In this document: positions 1-9,313 of the stretch, piece by piece | How the letters are laid out: each line of letters starts with the position of its first letter | Position numbering within the stretch: the first letter of the stretch is position 1 | Assembly: GCA_965230345.1 (NCBI GenBank) | Contig: CBDDKR010000002.1 | Coordinates: 2,294,001 to 2,358,000, forward strand | Origin: JADKBO01 sp965230345 | GTDB taxonomy: Bacteria > Bacteroidota > Bacteroidia > Chitinophagales > Saprospiraceae | Reading direction: 5' to 3' | DNA: 64,000 bases | The notes under the pieces: generated by a model | The model's input: the letters and a program-made list of their open reading frames with translations, nothing else | The model's database searches: none | What the model was told of the DNA's origin: nothing | Position numbers and translations under genes: made by a program

Positions 1-1630
1 TGGCTTCATTAATAGCTTCAAGTAGGGCTCTTGACTTCATATCTTCTTCAGCATTTTGTATAGAATCCAATAGCATTCTTGCCATGTCTTCTTCAGAGAT
101 GCCATAAGTAGATTTTATCTCGATAGTCGCTTCTGTATTGGATCTTAATTCACTGGCTTTTACAGTAAGGATACCATCGGCATCCAAAAGGAATTTAATT
201 TCAATTTTTGGAATACCAGCTGCCATTGGAGGGATGTCACGAAGTATAAATTCACCAAGCTTTCTGTTGTCTTGGACCAATTCTCGTTCCCCTTGATATA
301 CTGCTATTTTAAGATTCGTTTGTCCATCCACAGAAGTGGTATATTGACGACCAGCCCTGCTAGGTACCTTGTTGTTTCGTGGGATTATGGTATCCATCAA
401 ACCTCCTACAGTTTCAATGCCTAGAGATAATGGCGTAATGTCTAAAAGCAATAAATCTTTACGGTTTCCAGCTAGAATATCTGCTTGGATAGCTGCACCT
501 TGGGCTACAACTTCATCAGGATTTAGATCATCATGGACTTGTTTTTTGAAAAAAGATGAAACGGAGTCTTTTACAAGTGGAACTCTTGTACTTCCTCCTA
601 CCATAACAATTTCATCTATCTCAGAAATCTGGATATTAGCGTCTTTTAGAGCCTTACGACAACTTTCAATGGTTGTTTTAATCAAAGGAGCAATCAGATC
701 ATTAAATTCTTTAAGGGAAAGTTTGAATTCTAAGCCGTCCTCAAGTTTTTTTTGAAACGATGTCGATGTGGAAAGCGATTTCTTTGCCTCTTCCGCAGTA
801 GTTCTGAAGAGTTGAGTTTTGTTAGGATCATTGAAGAATAAATCTTGATCCAATTGCATTTGTTCTACCCAATGATTTACAATTGCTTGGTCAAAATCAT
901 CACCTCCTAGATTTGTATTGCCATGAGTAGAAAGTACTTCAAAGATTCCATCTTCAATGGACAAAATCGAAATATCAAATGTTCCACCTCCCAAATCATA
1001 CACTGCAACGGTTTGATTATTGCCTTTTTGAATTCCAATGCCATATGCCAATGACGCAGCAGTTGGTTCATTAATAATTCTCAAGACTTCAAGTCCAGCT
1101 AACTTTCCAGCATCTCTAGTCGCTTGTCTTTGCGCATCATTAAAGTATGCAGGAACCGTAATAACCGCTTTTTGTATAGCTTTGTTTAAGCTGGATTCAG
1201 CATTGGATTTTAACTGTTTTAGAATAATAGCACTGAGCTCAATTGGAGTGAAAAAAGCATCTCCTACTTGGACTTTTACCAATTCATCATTTCCCGTATC
1301 TATTACTTTGTATCCAGTGTGTTTATGATTTTCACCAAGGTCATTAAATGATTTTCCCATAAATCGTTTGACACTATAAATGGTGTTATTGGCGTCTTTG
1401 ATGATGTGGTTTTTAGCACTTTGACCAACGATAGGTTGATGTTCTTTGTTAAAATGAATAACAGAAGGAACAAGAGTGTACTTATTCTCTTGATCTACAA
1501 TCATTTTAGGTTGGCCTTGATCTATATATGCAATTAAACTATTGGTTGTTCCTAAGTCAATCCCAACGATGATTTCATTTGTTTCATCCTTTTTTAATTC
1601 CCCGCTCTTTATATCAATAGGTATTTTCAC
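1..1630 (-). CDS. hscA: Fe-S cluster assembly-type Hsp70 chaperone HscA (partial, C-terminus off the window)
   Basis: Hsp70 chaperone, most like the HscA branch that helps move Fe-S clusters from the scaffold IscU. I translated it by hand from the minus strand. The nucleotide-binding domain starts with the phosphate-1 loop IDLGTTNS (about residue 24) and includes DLGGGTFDIS and VGGSTRVP. The substrate-binding domain follows with LLDITPLSLGIETVGG and IPRNNKVPSRAGRQYTTS. The N-terminus VKIPIDIKSGELKKDE before the first strand is the HscA-like extension rather than a classical DnaK start. About 543 residues are visible; a full HscA has about 610-620, so the end of the lid is missing. The only available start is GTG at 1628-1630, because an in-frame TAA lies six codons upstream. 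The DEAD-box helicase gene lies 60 bp upstream on the same strand and may be co-transcribed. DnaK is the alternative, less likely. Confidence 0.88.
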   Translation of the reverse strand, partial: MKIPIDIKSGELKKDETNEIIVGIDLGTTNSLIAYIDQGQPKMIVDQENKYTLVPSVIHFNKEHQPIVGQSAKNHIIKDANNTIYSVKRFMGKSFNDLGENHKHTGYKVIDTGNDELVKVQVGDAFFTPIELSAIILKQLKSNAESSLNKAIQKAVITVPAYFNDAQRQATRDAGKLAGLEVLRIINEPTAASLAYGIGIQKGNNQTVAVYDLGGGTFDISILSIEDGIFEVLSTHGNTNLGGDDFDQAIVNHWVEQMQLDQDLFFNDPNKTQLFRTTAEEAKKSLSTSTSFQKKLEDGLEFKLSLKEFNDLIAPLIKTTIESCRKALKDANIQISEIDEIVMVGGSTRVPLVKDSVSSFFKKQVHDDLNPDEVVAQGAAIQADILAGNRKDLLLLDITPLSLGIETVGGLMDTIIPRNNKVPSRAGRQYTTSVDGQTNLKIAVYQGERELVQDNRKLGEFILRDIPPMAAGIPKIEIKFLLDADGILTVKASELRSNTEATIEIKSTYGISEEDMARMLLDSIQNAEEDMKSRALLEAINEA

Positions 1631-1690
1631 TTTGGAAACTTTTATTTAAATTGAATCAAAACCACTAACAATTACCAATCAAAGAATGTT

Positions 1691-2923
1691 TTACTTTCTT
1701 TTGTTTTTTGATCGGTTGCTTTTATAATTCTTTTTGTTAGAATATCTTTTCTTAGATGGCCTCCTTTTATGGAGCTGCCAAGTCGGACTTTGACCGATTT
1801 CTTCGGGTATGTTTATTTTAGGAATCTCCTTTTCAATCAAGGTCTCAATCTTGTGAAAAGTATCCATGTCATTCTCATTTACTAAAGTAAGTGCGACACC
1901 TGTTGTAGAGGCTCTAGCAGTTCGACCGACTCTGTGTACATAATCTTCGGCTTGTTTAGGAACATCATAGTTGATTACAAGGTTAATATCCTTAATGTCG
2001 ATTCCACGGCTAATGACATCTGTCCCAACTAAAATACGAATTCTCTTTGCTTTAAAAGACCTTAAGACTTCTTCTCTTTGATCTTGTTCATAATCGGAAG
2101 AGATTGCACCTACTTTATGACCAGCTTTAGTCAATGTGGAGTAAACCTCCCTGACCTTACTCTTGGTGGAAGTGAAAATGATAATCTTCGATATGTTGGG
2201 TTTGTCAGCAATTAGCTTAGTAATTAATCGAGCTTTATGTTCATCATTAACTAAGTATGCAGCCTGAAGTACACCTGCAGCGGGCTTCGAGATGGCTAGA
2301 TTTATTTGTTTAGGTTCATTCATGATGGTTTTGATCAATTTTCTGATCTTGTCCGGCATCGTGGCACTAAACATTAAGTTTTGTCTGACTTTTGGAAGGA
2401 AGTTTGCGATTTTTACAATATCGTCTCTAAATCCCATATCCATCATTCTGTCCGCTTCATCCAATATGAAATGGGTTAGATTATCGAAATTTACATAACC
2501 CATGTTCAAATGGGAAATGAGTTTCCCAGGTGTAGCGACAACTATATCTGCCCCTTCTTTTAAAGCTTTCTTTTGTTGCTCCCAATCACTACCATCACCC
2601 CCTCCGTAGATCGGAATAGAATAAATTCCCAAAAAATAAGCAAGTCCTTGGATCTGGCGATCTATTTGGATGGCCAATTCTCTAGTAGGACATACGATTA
2701 ATGCCTTAACTCCTTTAGTATTATTTGATTCAGATATCAAATTTAAAGTTGGCAGTAGGAATGCAGCTGTTTTTCCAGTGCCTGTTTGGGCACATGCGAT
2801 TAAATCATTCTTGCCCAGTACAATAGGAATGGCTTGAGCCTGAATAGGAGTGGGCTCACTAAAATTCATATGATCTAAAGCTTCAAGTATTTCATCGTTT
2901 AATCCTAGGTCTTTAAATGTCAA
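1691..2923 (-). CDS. rhlE: DEAD-box RNA helicase, RhlE-like
   Basis: ATP-dependent RNA helicase of the DEAD-box family, probably acting in ribosome assembly or RNA turnover in the cytoplasm. All core motifs are present: Q-motif with EPTPIQAQAIP (about 23-33), motif I AQTGTGKT (45-52), PTREL (79-83), DEAD (155-158), SAT (186-188) and HRVGRTAR (330-337). The C-terminus is a short, very basic tail rich in K, R, S and N, typical of RhlE/SrmB-like proteins that bind RNA non-specifically. At 410 residues the length is normal. The start is a TTG at 2921-2923; an in-frame TAG two codons upstream leaves no alternative, and the first residues MTFKDLGLND align with the usual family start. The exact subfamily name is inference. 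Confidence 0.9.
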   Translation of the reverse strand: MTFKDLGLNDEILEALDHMNFSEPTPIQAQAIPIVLGKNDLIACAQTGTGKTAAFLLPTLNLISESNNTKGVKALIVCPTRELAIQIDRQIQGLAYFLGIYSIPIYGGGDGSDWEQQKKALKEGADIVVATPGKLISHLNMGYVNFDNLTHFILDEADRMMDMGFRDDIVKIANFLPKVRQNLMFSATMPDKIRKLIKTIMNEPKQINLAISKPAAGVLQAAYLVNDEHKARLITKLIADKPNISKIIIFTSTKSKVREVYSTLTKAGHKVGAISSDYEQDQREEVLRSFKAKRIRILVGTDVISRGIDIKDINLVINYDVPKQAEDYVHRVGRTARASTTGVALTLVNENDMDTFHKIETLIEKEIPKINIPEEIGQSPTWQLHKRRPSKKRYSNKKNYKSNRSKNKRK

Positions 2924-2944
2924 ATCTTTCTAATTTACTTTGCG

Positions 2945-2952
2945 CAAATATA
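2945..2952 (-). promoter_or_regulatory. -7 box TATATTTG for the DEAD-box helicase gene
   Basis: On the minus strand the sequence reads TATATTTG, an exact match to the Bacteroidota -7 consensus TAnnTTTG, 21 bp upstream of the TTG start. No clear TTG -33 element is found at the usual 17-23 bp spacing, so this rests on the -7 box and its position. Confidence 0.45.
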
Positions 2953-3500
2953 GTGAAGTGATTTTAATCCATTTGATAATAATATGTTTTGCATTGCATT
3001 GATTTTCAATATTTCAATTTTGGGAAGATTTATTGGATAGGTTGTCTTTGATTACGAATGACTTTAGATGTGGTATTATGAATAAGCAGTACTGATAAAA
3101 CGAAGTAACTTAATGATACAATATTGCATTAAGTCATAATAGAAATATGCTTTTACTTGTAACAATTACCTTAACTATTTATGAAGGTATGGAGGAAGGT
3201 GATATTCAAGCATTATGATTGAATCCGATTGCGTAAGAAGATGAGTTGGAGACATTAGGTATTGATCACCTGAAATGCATTAATAGTAATGGATTTGGTT
3301 TGTAACGATTCTAAATAACTAACATATGGGAATACTATTGCATTTATAATATTCTGAAAATTAACTATTAGAATAAGGTAATCTTGAGTTTACTATTTTG
3401 TGAAGATTTGAAAATAGTAGGTGTGCCTAATTAGCTCTTTTGAAAATGGGTTATTTTGATATATTTGTGAAGTATTGTATGTTGATTATAAAAATAAATT
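2953..3500. other. Intergenic region without a recognisable gene
   Basis: About 550 bp of AT-rich sequence between divergent genes. It has only very short open frames (for example a 10-codon frame near 3190) with no family resemblance, and no RNA gene or repeat that I could see. The right end carries the promoter of the FG-GAP lipoprotein gene. Confidence 0.5.
3439..3467 (+). promoter_or_regulatory. Promoter of the FG-GAP lipoprotein gene (TTTG, 17 bp, TATATTTG)
   Basis: TTTG at 3439-3442 and TATATTTG at 3460-3467 are separated by 17 bp, matching the Bacteroidota -33/-7 pattern. The predicted transcript would start about 30 bp before the ATG at 3507. Confidence 0.55.
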
Positions 3501-3506
3501 TTGGAT

Positions 3507-6500
3507 ATGGACTTTAGATTGTGGAGCGTGCTCATTCTGCTTTTATTGGTTTTGAATTCGTGTCAAAATGAGCTAGAGAAGGAAAAGGGTACATTTTCTT
3601 TAATATCTCCATCTGAAAGTGGGTTGGATTTTTCCAATGACCTTAGAGAGCAAGAACTCAGAAGTGTATTCAATTACATTAATGAATATTGTGGCGGCGG
3701 AGTGGCTATAGGAGATATCAATAACGATGGCCTTCAAGACGTGTATCTTACAGGTAACATGGTGAGTTCTCGTTTGTTTTTGAATAAGGGGGATATGAAA
3801 TTTGAAGACATAACTATTCCTTCAAAAACGTCTACTTCCGATTGGTGTACGGCTGTCTCAATGGCGGATGTAAACAATGATGGATGGCTCGACATCTATG
3901 TAGCTCGATCATACCATGATAAATTAGACCAACGAAGAAATCTACTATTTATAAATAACAAGGATAATACGTTTACTGAAGAAGCTGCGAAGTGGGGAGT
4001 TGATGATCCTAATTACAGTATAGCAACGTCTTTTTTTGACTACGATTTGGATGGAGACCTCGATTTATTTGTAGGGAATCATCCGAGATATAGAGCTTTG
4101 AGTTTACAGTTTCATTACAATCATTGGTTGAATCCAGTAGATTATTTTTCGGATAACTTATTTAGAAATGATGGTGGTTCTTTTACCAAGGTAACGGAAG
4201 AGGCTGGAATATTGAATTATGGGTTTACTCTAGGTGTTAATACATCGGATATAGATTTAGATGGATATCCAGATATATTCGTAACAGTAGATCATGATGA
4301 ACCTGATGTAGTGTACAAGAATAATGGAGATGGTACATTTAGAAAGGCAACTAACGAAACCCTTTCCCAAACGAGTTTGAGCTCTATGGGAATAGATGCA
4401 GGAGATATTAATCATGATATTTTCCCCGATTTAATGGTAGCGGAAATGCTCTATGATGATCACTACAATGAAAAGGTCAACATGAGCATGAGTAATGTGA
4501 AGAGATTTGAATACCTCGTGGATACTCTTGGATACAATTACTATCAGATGCATAACTTTCTTCACCTGAATAATGGTAATGGAAGTTTTAGTGATGTGTC
4601 ACAATTATCCAAAGTCCATAAAAGTAACTGGAGTTGGTCGATTTTGTTTATGGATTACGATCATGATGGGTGGCAAGATGTATATGTGACCAATGGATTG
4701 TATAAAGATGTATATCATAGAGATAGAAAATCTACATTGGATTCAATCATGATCTCATTGAATGGAGATATGTCCAAAATGAACCAATTGGCGAATGATT
4801 ATTCTCTTAAGTCTAGCCAGACCAAGGTGAAAAATTTGATGTTTAAATCAAATGGACTTTTCGATTTTGAAAAACTATCTAACAGGATTGGTTTTGGTGA
4901 TAAAACGATATCAACTGGAGCGGCATATGGAGATTTAGATAATGATGGGGACTTGGATTTGGTAGTCAATAATATTGGTGAAAATTCATTTTTATATCAG
5001 AATAATCAAAACGATAATCGCTATTTAAGAGTCGGGATAGATCCAAAATCTAGCTTAAAATCAGGACTTAAAGTTTTTGTCTACTCAGGAGATAAGGTGC
5101 AGTCTCGAGAAATGATAAATGCACGTGGATTTCAGTCAACTTCAGAACCATATGTTCATTTCGGAATAGGAGATGTTGGATCGTTGGATCGCGTAGAATT
5201 GGTTTGGCCTAATAACAAGATGGAAGTTATAAAAAATGTAAATTCAGGAACGCTGATATTGGCCAATTCAAATGATGCAAGTGAAGAATGGAAAAGAAAG
5301 TCCGAAAACAGCATTGTTAAAGAAGTGGACTCAGAAAGAATTGGATTGAAATATACTCATAATGAGAATTACTATTTTGATTATGACGACCAAGTATTAT
5401 TGCCTCACCGAATGAGTGAGTATGGGCCATTTATGTCAGTTGGAGATGTAGATGAGAATGGGATGGATGATCTTATAGTAGGAGGTCCAATTGGTCAAGG
5501 TACACAGTTGTTTTTACAATCTAAGGAAGGAACTTTTGTTAATAGACGCATTGAAGCATTCGAAAAAGACAAATCAATGGAAGATGCTCATAGTGCTTTG
5601 TTTGATGCTGATGGAGATGGGCATTTAGACCTACTTGTGGCCAGTACAGGATATGAATTTGACGAAGGAAGTAAAATGTATCAACCAAGGCTGTATTTTG
5701 GTAATGGAAAGGGTGATTTCATTCGTTCGAAAGAAGCTTTCGAGGGATTTAGTCAGAGTGCTTCTTGTGTGAAAATTGAAGATTTTGATGGAGATGGAGA
5801 TATGGATGTATTCATAGGAGGTCGTGATAGGCCAAAGAAATATCCTAAACCAGGGCTTTCGACTATATGGAGCAATGATGGTAAAGGGCAATTCACTAAT
5901 ATAACACCTGATATTGCATCGGAACTACAAGAGATTGGAATGGTTAGAGATGCCGAATGGATAGATGTTTCTGGAGATGGAAAATTAGATTTGGTATTAG
6001 TAGGAGAGTGGATGCCAATCACCATATTTGAACAAGTTGAGGGAAAGTTGGAGAACCAAACGTCGAAGTATATTCCCGATTCGCCAAAAGGGTGGTGGAA
6101 TACGCTGAGTGTGAAAGATATGGATAACGATGGTATGTTAGATTTTGTAGTAGGAAATCTTGGATATAATTATAAATATCATGCTTCTAAAGACAAGCCC
6201 TTTGTAGTCTATTCTAAGGACTTTGATGAAAGTGGTTCTGAAGATATTGTACTAGGTACATATTATGGAGATGTGATGTACCCTGTAAGAGGAAAGAACT
6301 GCAGTAGTGAACAGATTCCTGATCTGGAGAAGAAGTTTCCTACATATGAAGAATATGCTCATGCCGATATTATTGATGTATATGGAGACGATTTAAAAAC
6401 AGCTGATAAATTTGAGGTTAACGAGTTTGGAAGTGTGATTTTATATCAAGAAAAAGATCGAAAGTTTAAAGCTCAGCTCTTACCGCGAACAGTACAAAAA

Positions 6501-6788
6501 TCTCCGGTCAATAGCATTCTATTTGAAGATTTCAATGGAGATAGCTTACCAGATATGGTTCTCTCAGGAAATTTATATCAATCCGAAATTGAAACAGGAA
6601 GGGCAGATGCTGGGATTGGAGTTGTTCTTATTAATAAAGGGAATCGTGAGTTTGAAGCACTTACTCCGCATGCATCGGGATTATTTGTTCAAGGAGATGT
6701 AAAGAGCAGTACGAAAGTAAAGTCTAAGGATAAGATGCTCATGGTATTTGGAAAGAATAGAGGGAATCTTCAAGTCGTTGGATATTAA
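3507..6788 (+). CDS. FG-GAP/VCBS repeat lipoprotein with ASPIC/UnbV domain
   Basis: Large secreted lipoprotein (1093 residues) of the CRTAC1-like FG-GAP/ASPIC family common in Bacteroidota. A lipoprotein signal is clear: a hydrophobic stretch followed by the lipobox LNSC, with Cys near residue 19. I count about 14 calcium-binding-type loops of the pattern DxDxDGxxD (for example DINNDGLQDVYL, DYDLDGDLDLFV, DFDGDGDMDVFI), in two blocks expected to form beta-propeller blades. Between the blocks lies an ASPIC/UnbV segment (RGFQSTSEPYVHFGIGD, then DRVELVWPNNK). The longer frame begins with a TTG at 3501, but ATG 3507 gives the better signal peptide. Relatives usually sit next to SusC/SusD transport genes; none are here. 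The function of the family is not established; surface binding or adhesion is inference. Confidence 0.88.
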   Translation: MDFRLWSVLILLLLVLNSCQNELEKEKGTFSLISPSESGLDFSNDLREQELRSVFNYINEYCGGGVAIGDINNDGLQDVYLTGNMVSSRLFLNKGDMKFEDITIPSKTSTSDWCTAVSMADVNNDGWLDIYVARSYHDKLDQRRNLLFINNKDNTFTEEAAKWGVDDPNYSIATSFFDYDLDGDLDLFVGNHPRYRALSLQFHYNHWLNPVDYFSDNLFRNDGGSFTKVTEEAGILNYGFTLGVNTSDIDLDGYPDIFVTVDHDEPDVVYKNNGDGTFRKATNETLSQTSLSSMGIDAGDINHDIFPDLMVAEMLYDDHYNEKVNMSMSNVKRFEYLVDTLGYNYYQMHNFLHLNNGNGSFSDVSQLSKVHKSNWSWSILFMDYDHDGWQDVYVTNGLYKDVYHRDRKSTLDSIMISLNGDMSKMNQLANDYSLKSSQTKVKNLMFKSNGLFDFEKLSNRIGFGDKTISTGAAYGDLDNDGDLDLVVNNIGENSFLYQNNQNDNRYLRVGIDPKSSLKSGLKVFVYSGDKVQSREMINARGFQSTSEPYVHFGIGDVGSLDRVELVWPNNKMEVIKNVNSGTLILANSNDASEEWKRKSENSIVKEVDSERIGLKYTHNENYYFDYDDQVLLPHRMSEYGPFMSVGDVDENGMDDLIVGGPIGQGTQLFLQSKEGTFVNRRIEAFEKDKSMEDAHSALFDADGDGHLDLLVASTGYEFDEGSKMYQPRLYFGNGKGDFIRSKEAFEGFSQSASCVKIEDFDGDGDMDVFIGGRDRPKKYPKPGLSTIWSNDGKGQFTNITPDIASELQEIGMVRDAEWIDVSGDGKLDLVLVGEWMPITIFEQVEGKLENQTSKYIPDSPKGWWNTLSVKDMDNDGMLDFVVGNLGYNYKYHASKDKPFVVYSKDFDESGSEDIVLGTYYGDVMYPVRGKNCSSEQIPDLEKKFPTYEEYAHADIIDVYGDDLKTADKFEVNEFGSVILYQEKDRKFKAQLLPRTVQKSPVNSILFEDFNGDSLPDMVLSGNLYQSEIETGRADAGIGVVLINKGNREFEALTPHASGLFVQGDVKSSTKVKSKDKMLMVFGKNRGNLQVVGY

Positions 6789-6807
6789 AAATAATAACTT
6801 CTAAAAT

Positions 6808-7149
6808 TTATTCTTGATCCATACTGTCTTGAGATTTGCCGTTTTTCTTTTCTGACTTGGTAATGTAATAATGGTGATAAACAGTATTGATAAAACTGAG
6901 GATTATGCCTAAGCCTATTACTATGTAGAACATTGTGAAAACCTTCCCTGCGTCGGTTTGAGGTGAAAAGTCTCCGTATCCAATAGTAGTTAATGTAATT
7001 ACTGAGAAATAGAACGAATCTATCCAGCTCCAACCCTCTAAATAATGGTAAATTACACTTCCCATAGAAAGGATGACAATGGTTGTGAACAAAAGGTCTC
7101 TATACTCTGGATCCTTAAGAAATGATATGATCGTTCTGAAAAACAACAT
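6808..7149 (-). CDS. Two-transmembrane potassium channel
   Basis: Small pore-only potassium channel (113 residues). Transmembrane helix 1 spans about residues 18-36, followed by a pore helix and the selectivity filter TTIGYGD (54-60), then helix 2 (about 70-94). This is the KcsA-like Ion_trans_2 fold. No RCK/TrkA or cyclic-nucleotide domain is attached; the C-terminus is a short charged tail, so gating control is not visible. The gene converges with the FG-GAP lipoprotein gene (19 bp apart) and follows uridine kinase on the same strand with a 56 bp gap. Confidence 0.9.
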   Translation of the reverse strand: MLFFRTIISFLKDPEYRDLLFTTIVILSMGSVIYHYLEGWSWIDSFYFSVITLTTIGYGDFSPQTDAGKVFTMFYIVIGLGIILSFINTVYHHYYITKSEKKNGKSQDSMDQE

Positions 7150-7205
7150 GATATCTGCTTGTTTCGTAGAAAATTACATGTTTTAATGTTACCTAATTAT
7201 TAATA

Positions 7206-7823
7206 CTAGGACTCTTTGAGTTTTTTGTCAATAAAAGCTTTTAAAACCAGTAGTCCATTATCAAAAGATTCATTATTGTTGATGATTAAATCGACATCAT
7301 CCTGATAGGGTGCGATATATTTTTCATAAGCAGGCATTACATGGTGTTTGTAACGATACAATACGTCATCCAATGGATAATTGCGCTCAACTTGATCTCT
7401 TAGAATTCTTCGAATAATCTTGTCCGACGTTTTTGCTTGGATAAGGACTTTTAAATCTAAGATATCCATCATGCCTTTAATATGGAAGACAAAGAGACCT
7501 TCTACGATGATAATAGGAGCTGGCTTGAAAACCAATTCTTTGGCCTTTATCTGATCGTTATTAAACGTGTATTCTTGCCTCGTTACAATTTCTCCTGCGT
7601 TTAATTTTTTTATATCTCTAACAAATTCTTTTTGATGAATTGACTTAGGGAGATCAAAGTTTATAATACCATTTTTGTCCACTTTTTGTTTCTCTTTAGG
7701 CTTGTAATAATCATCTTGAGAAATAAAGGTAATATCTTGCGGTGAAAATGATTTGGAAAGGCTCTTAATAAAAGAGGTTTTACCTGATCCACTTCCACCG
7801 GATATTCCAATAATGTAAGACAT
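7206..7823 (-). CDS. udk: Uridine kinase
   Basis: Phosphorylates uridine (and cytidine) to the monophosphate in pyrimidine salvage. The Walker A loop is GISGGSGSGKTSF (residues 6-18), followed by QDDYYKP near residue 40, the family substrate motif, and IIVEGLFVF near residue 108. The length (205) is normal. It is divergent from the NupC-type nucleoside transporter gene at 7965, so uptake and phosphorylation of nucleosides are encoded side by side; this functional coupling is inferred. Confidence 0.93.
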   Translation of the reverse strand: MSYIIGISGGSGSGKTSFIKSLSKSFSPQDITFISQDDYYKPKEKQKVDKNGIINFDLPKSIHQKEFVRDIKKLNAGEIVTRQEYTFNNDQIKAKELVFKPAPIIIVEGLFVFHIKGMMDILDLKVLIQAKTSDKIIRRILRDQVERNYPLDDVLYRYKHHVMPAYEKYIAPYQDDVDLIINNNESFDNGLLVLKAFIDKKLKES

Positions 7824-7848
7824 AGAAAATGCTGATTATAAATTCGCT

Positions 7849-7856
7849 CAAAAATA
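7849..7856 (-). promoter_or_regulatory. -7 box TATTTTTG for udk
   Basis: On the minus strand TATTTTTG matches TAnnTTTG and lies 25 bp upstream of the udk ATG. No convincing -33 box was found. Confidence 0.4.
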
Positions 7857-7964
7857 GAAGAAAATTGAGAATCTATGTATTCAATTTAAATTTTTGGTAA
7901 AAAACTGTAATTTGCATTTTAATTTAATAATCCGCCTTAGAAAAGGAATTCAGATTCGGTTGAA

Positions 7965-9257
7965 ATGATAGATATACTTAGAGGGACTTTAGGAATCGTT
8001 ATTATGCTTTTGATTTGCTATTTATTCAGCAAAAATAAAGCGAAGATAAACTGGAAGACCGTCGGCGTGGGAATGGGGATGCAGATAGTCTTGGCTCTGT
8101 TGATCTTGAAGGTTCCTGGGGTTAGTCTACTCTTTGACTACATCGCAAAAGGTTTTGAAAAAGTACTTAGTTTTAGTGCTTCTGGAGCAGAATTTTTATT
8201 TGGGGGATTGGTAATGGATACCAATACCTTTGGGTTTATTTTTGCCTTTCAAGTACTTCCTACGATTGTATTCTTTTCGGCATTGTCGGCCATATTGTAT
8301 TATTTTGGAATATTGCAAAAAGTGGTGTACGGCATGGCATGGGTGATGAGTAAATTCATGAATTTAAGTGGTCCTGAAAGCCTTGCAGCAGCAGCAAATG
8401 TATTTATCGGACAAACCGAAGCACCGTTAGTTGTAAAACCATACCTTGAAAAAATGTCAAGATCAGAAATCATGTGTTTGATGACAGGAGGAATGGCGAC
8501 AATTGCTGGTGGTGTATTTGCCGCGTACATTGGGTTTTTAGGTGGAGAAGATACTGCTTCAAGGGTTTTCTATGCCAAGCATTTGTTAACAGCTTCCATT
8601 ATATCAGCCCCAGCGGCAATTGTAGCTGCTAAGATGTTGATTCCAGAGACAGAAAAGAATGATCTGAATAATCATCTTGAAATGGAAAAACAAGACAATT
8701 TTAATCTGTTAGATGCAATTTCTCAAGGTACAACTGATGGGTTGAAGTTAGCCATAAATGTTGGTGTGATGTTGATGGTATTTACGGCTTTGGTCGCTTT
8801 AGCAAACTATACATTAGAAGGCACTATTGGTCAATTAGGAGGATTAAATGAATATGTTTCAACCTCCACTGAAGGTCGTTTTTCTGGCTTTAATTTCACC
8901 TATGTATTAGGTGTAATATTTGCACCAATTGCTTGGGTGTTAGGAACACCATCTGAAGATATATTATCGGTCGGTCAATTGTTAGGACAGAAGACTGTAA
9001 TCAATGAATTTATTGCATATAAAGAATTGAATGATATCCGCTTGTCCGGAGTTTCTATGCATCCAAAATCTATATTAATAGCAACTTACGCACTTTGTGG
9101 CTTTGCAAATTTTGCTTCCATTGGTATTCAAATTGGAGGAATTAGTGCTATTGCTCCTGGACAAAGAAAAAACATAACAGAGCTAGGGTTATTGGCTTTG
9201 ATTGGTGGCACGATTGCAAGTTTCTTGACAGCCGCAATTGCAGGAATGTTGGTATAG
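7965..9257 (+). CDS. nupC: NupC-family concentrative nucleoside transporter
   Basis: Inner-membrane nucleoside/cation symporter of the CNT family (430 residues). Visible signatures are the hydrophobic N-terminal helices, the conserved GQTEAPLVVKPYL segment (about 146-158) followed by MTGGMATIAGGVFAAYIG, and FAPIAWVLGTP in the C-terminal half. The last helices contain GFANFASIGIQIGGI, also typical of the family. It probably imports uridine and other nucleosides for salvage by the adjacent divergent uridine kinase; substrate range cannot be read from the sequence. Confidence 0.93.
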   Translation: MIDILRGTLGIVIMLLICYLFSKNKAKINWKTVGVGMGMQIVLALLILKVPGVSLLFDYIAKGFEKVLSFSASGAEFLFGGLVMDTNTFGFIFAFQVLPTIVFFSALSAILYYFGILQKVVYGMAWVMSKFMNLSGPESLAAAANVFIGQTEAPLVVKPYLEKMSRSEIMCLMTGGMATIAGGVFAAYIGFLGGEDTASRVFYAKHLLTASIISAPAAIVAAKMLIPETEKNDLNNHLEMEKQDNFNLLDAISQGTTDGLKLAINVGVMLMVFTALVALANYTLEGTIGQLGGLNEYVSTSTEGRFSGFNFTYVLGVIFAPIAWVLGTPSEDILSVGQLLGQKTVINEFIAYKELNDIRLSGVSMHPKSILIATYALCGFANFASIGIQIGGISAIAPGQRKNITELGLLALIGGTIASFLTAAIAGMLV

Positions 9258-9268
9258 AAAAGTGTGAA

Positions 9269-9309
9269 TATTGAAGTGACTTGAATTCAATGTACAAACC
9301 ACTTCAATA
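9269..9309. terminator. Inverted repeat between convergent nupC and ABC-F genes
   Basis: A perfect 10-bp inverted repeat (TATTGAAGTG at 9269-9278, CACTTCAATA at 9300-9309) encloses a second perfect palindrome, TTGAATTCAA (9281-9290). It fills the 56-bp gap between two converging genes, so a bidirectional terminator is the simplest reading, but there is no U-tract on either strand. Confidence 0.45.
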
Positions 9310-9313
9310 CTTT

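Noticed and set aside
3181..3300. Possible small gene or decayed gene in the 3.0-3.5 kb gap
   Set aside because: Only a ten-codon frame followed by stops in all frames; no family resemblance.
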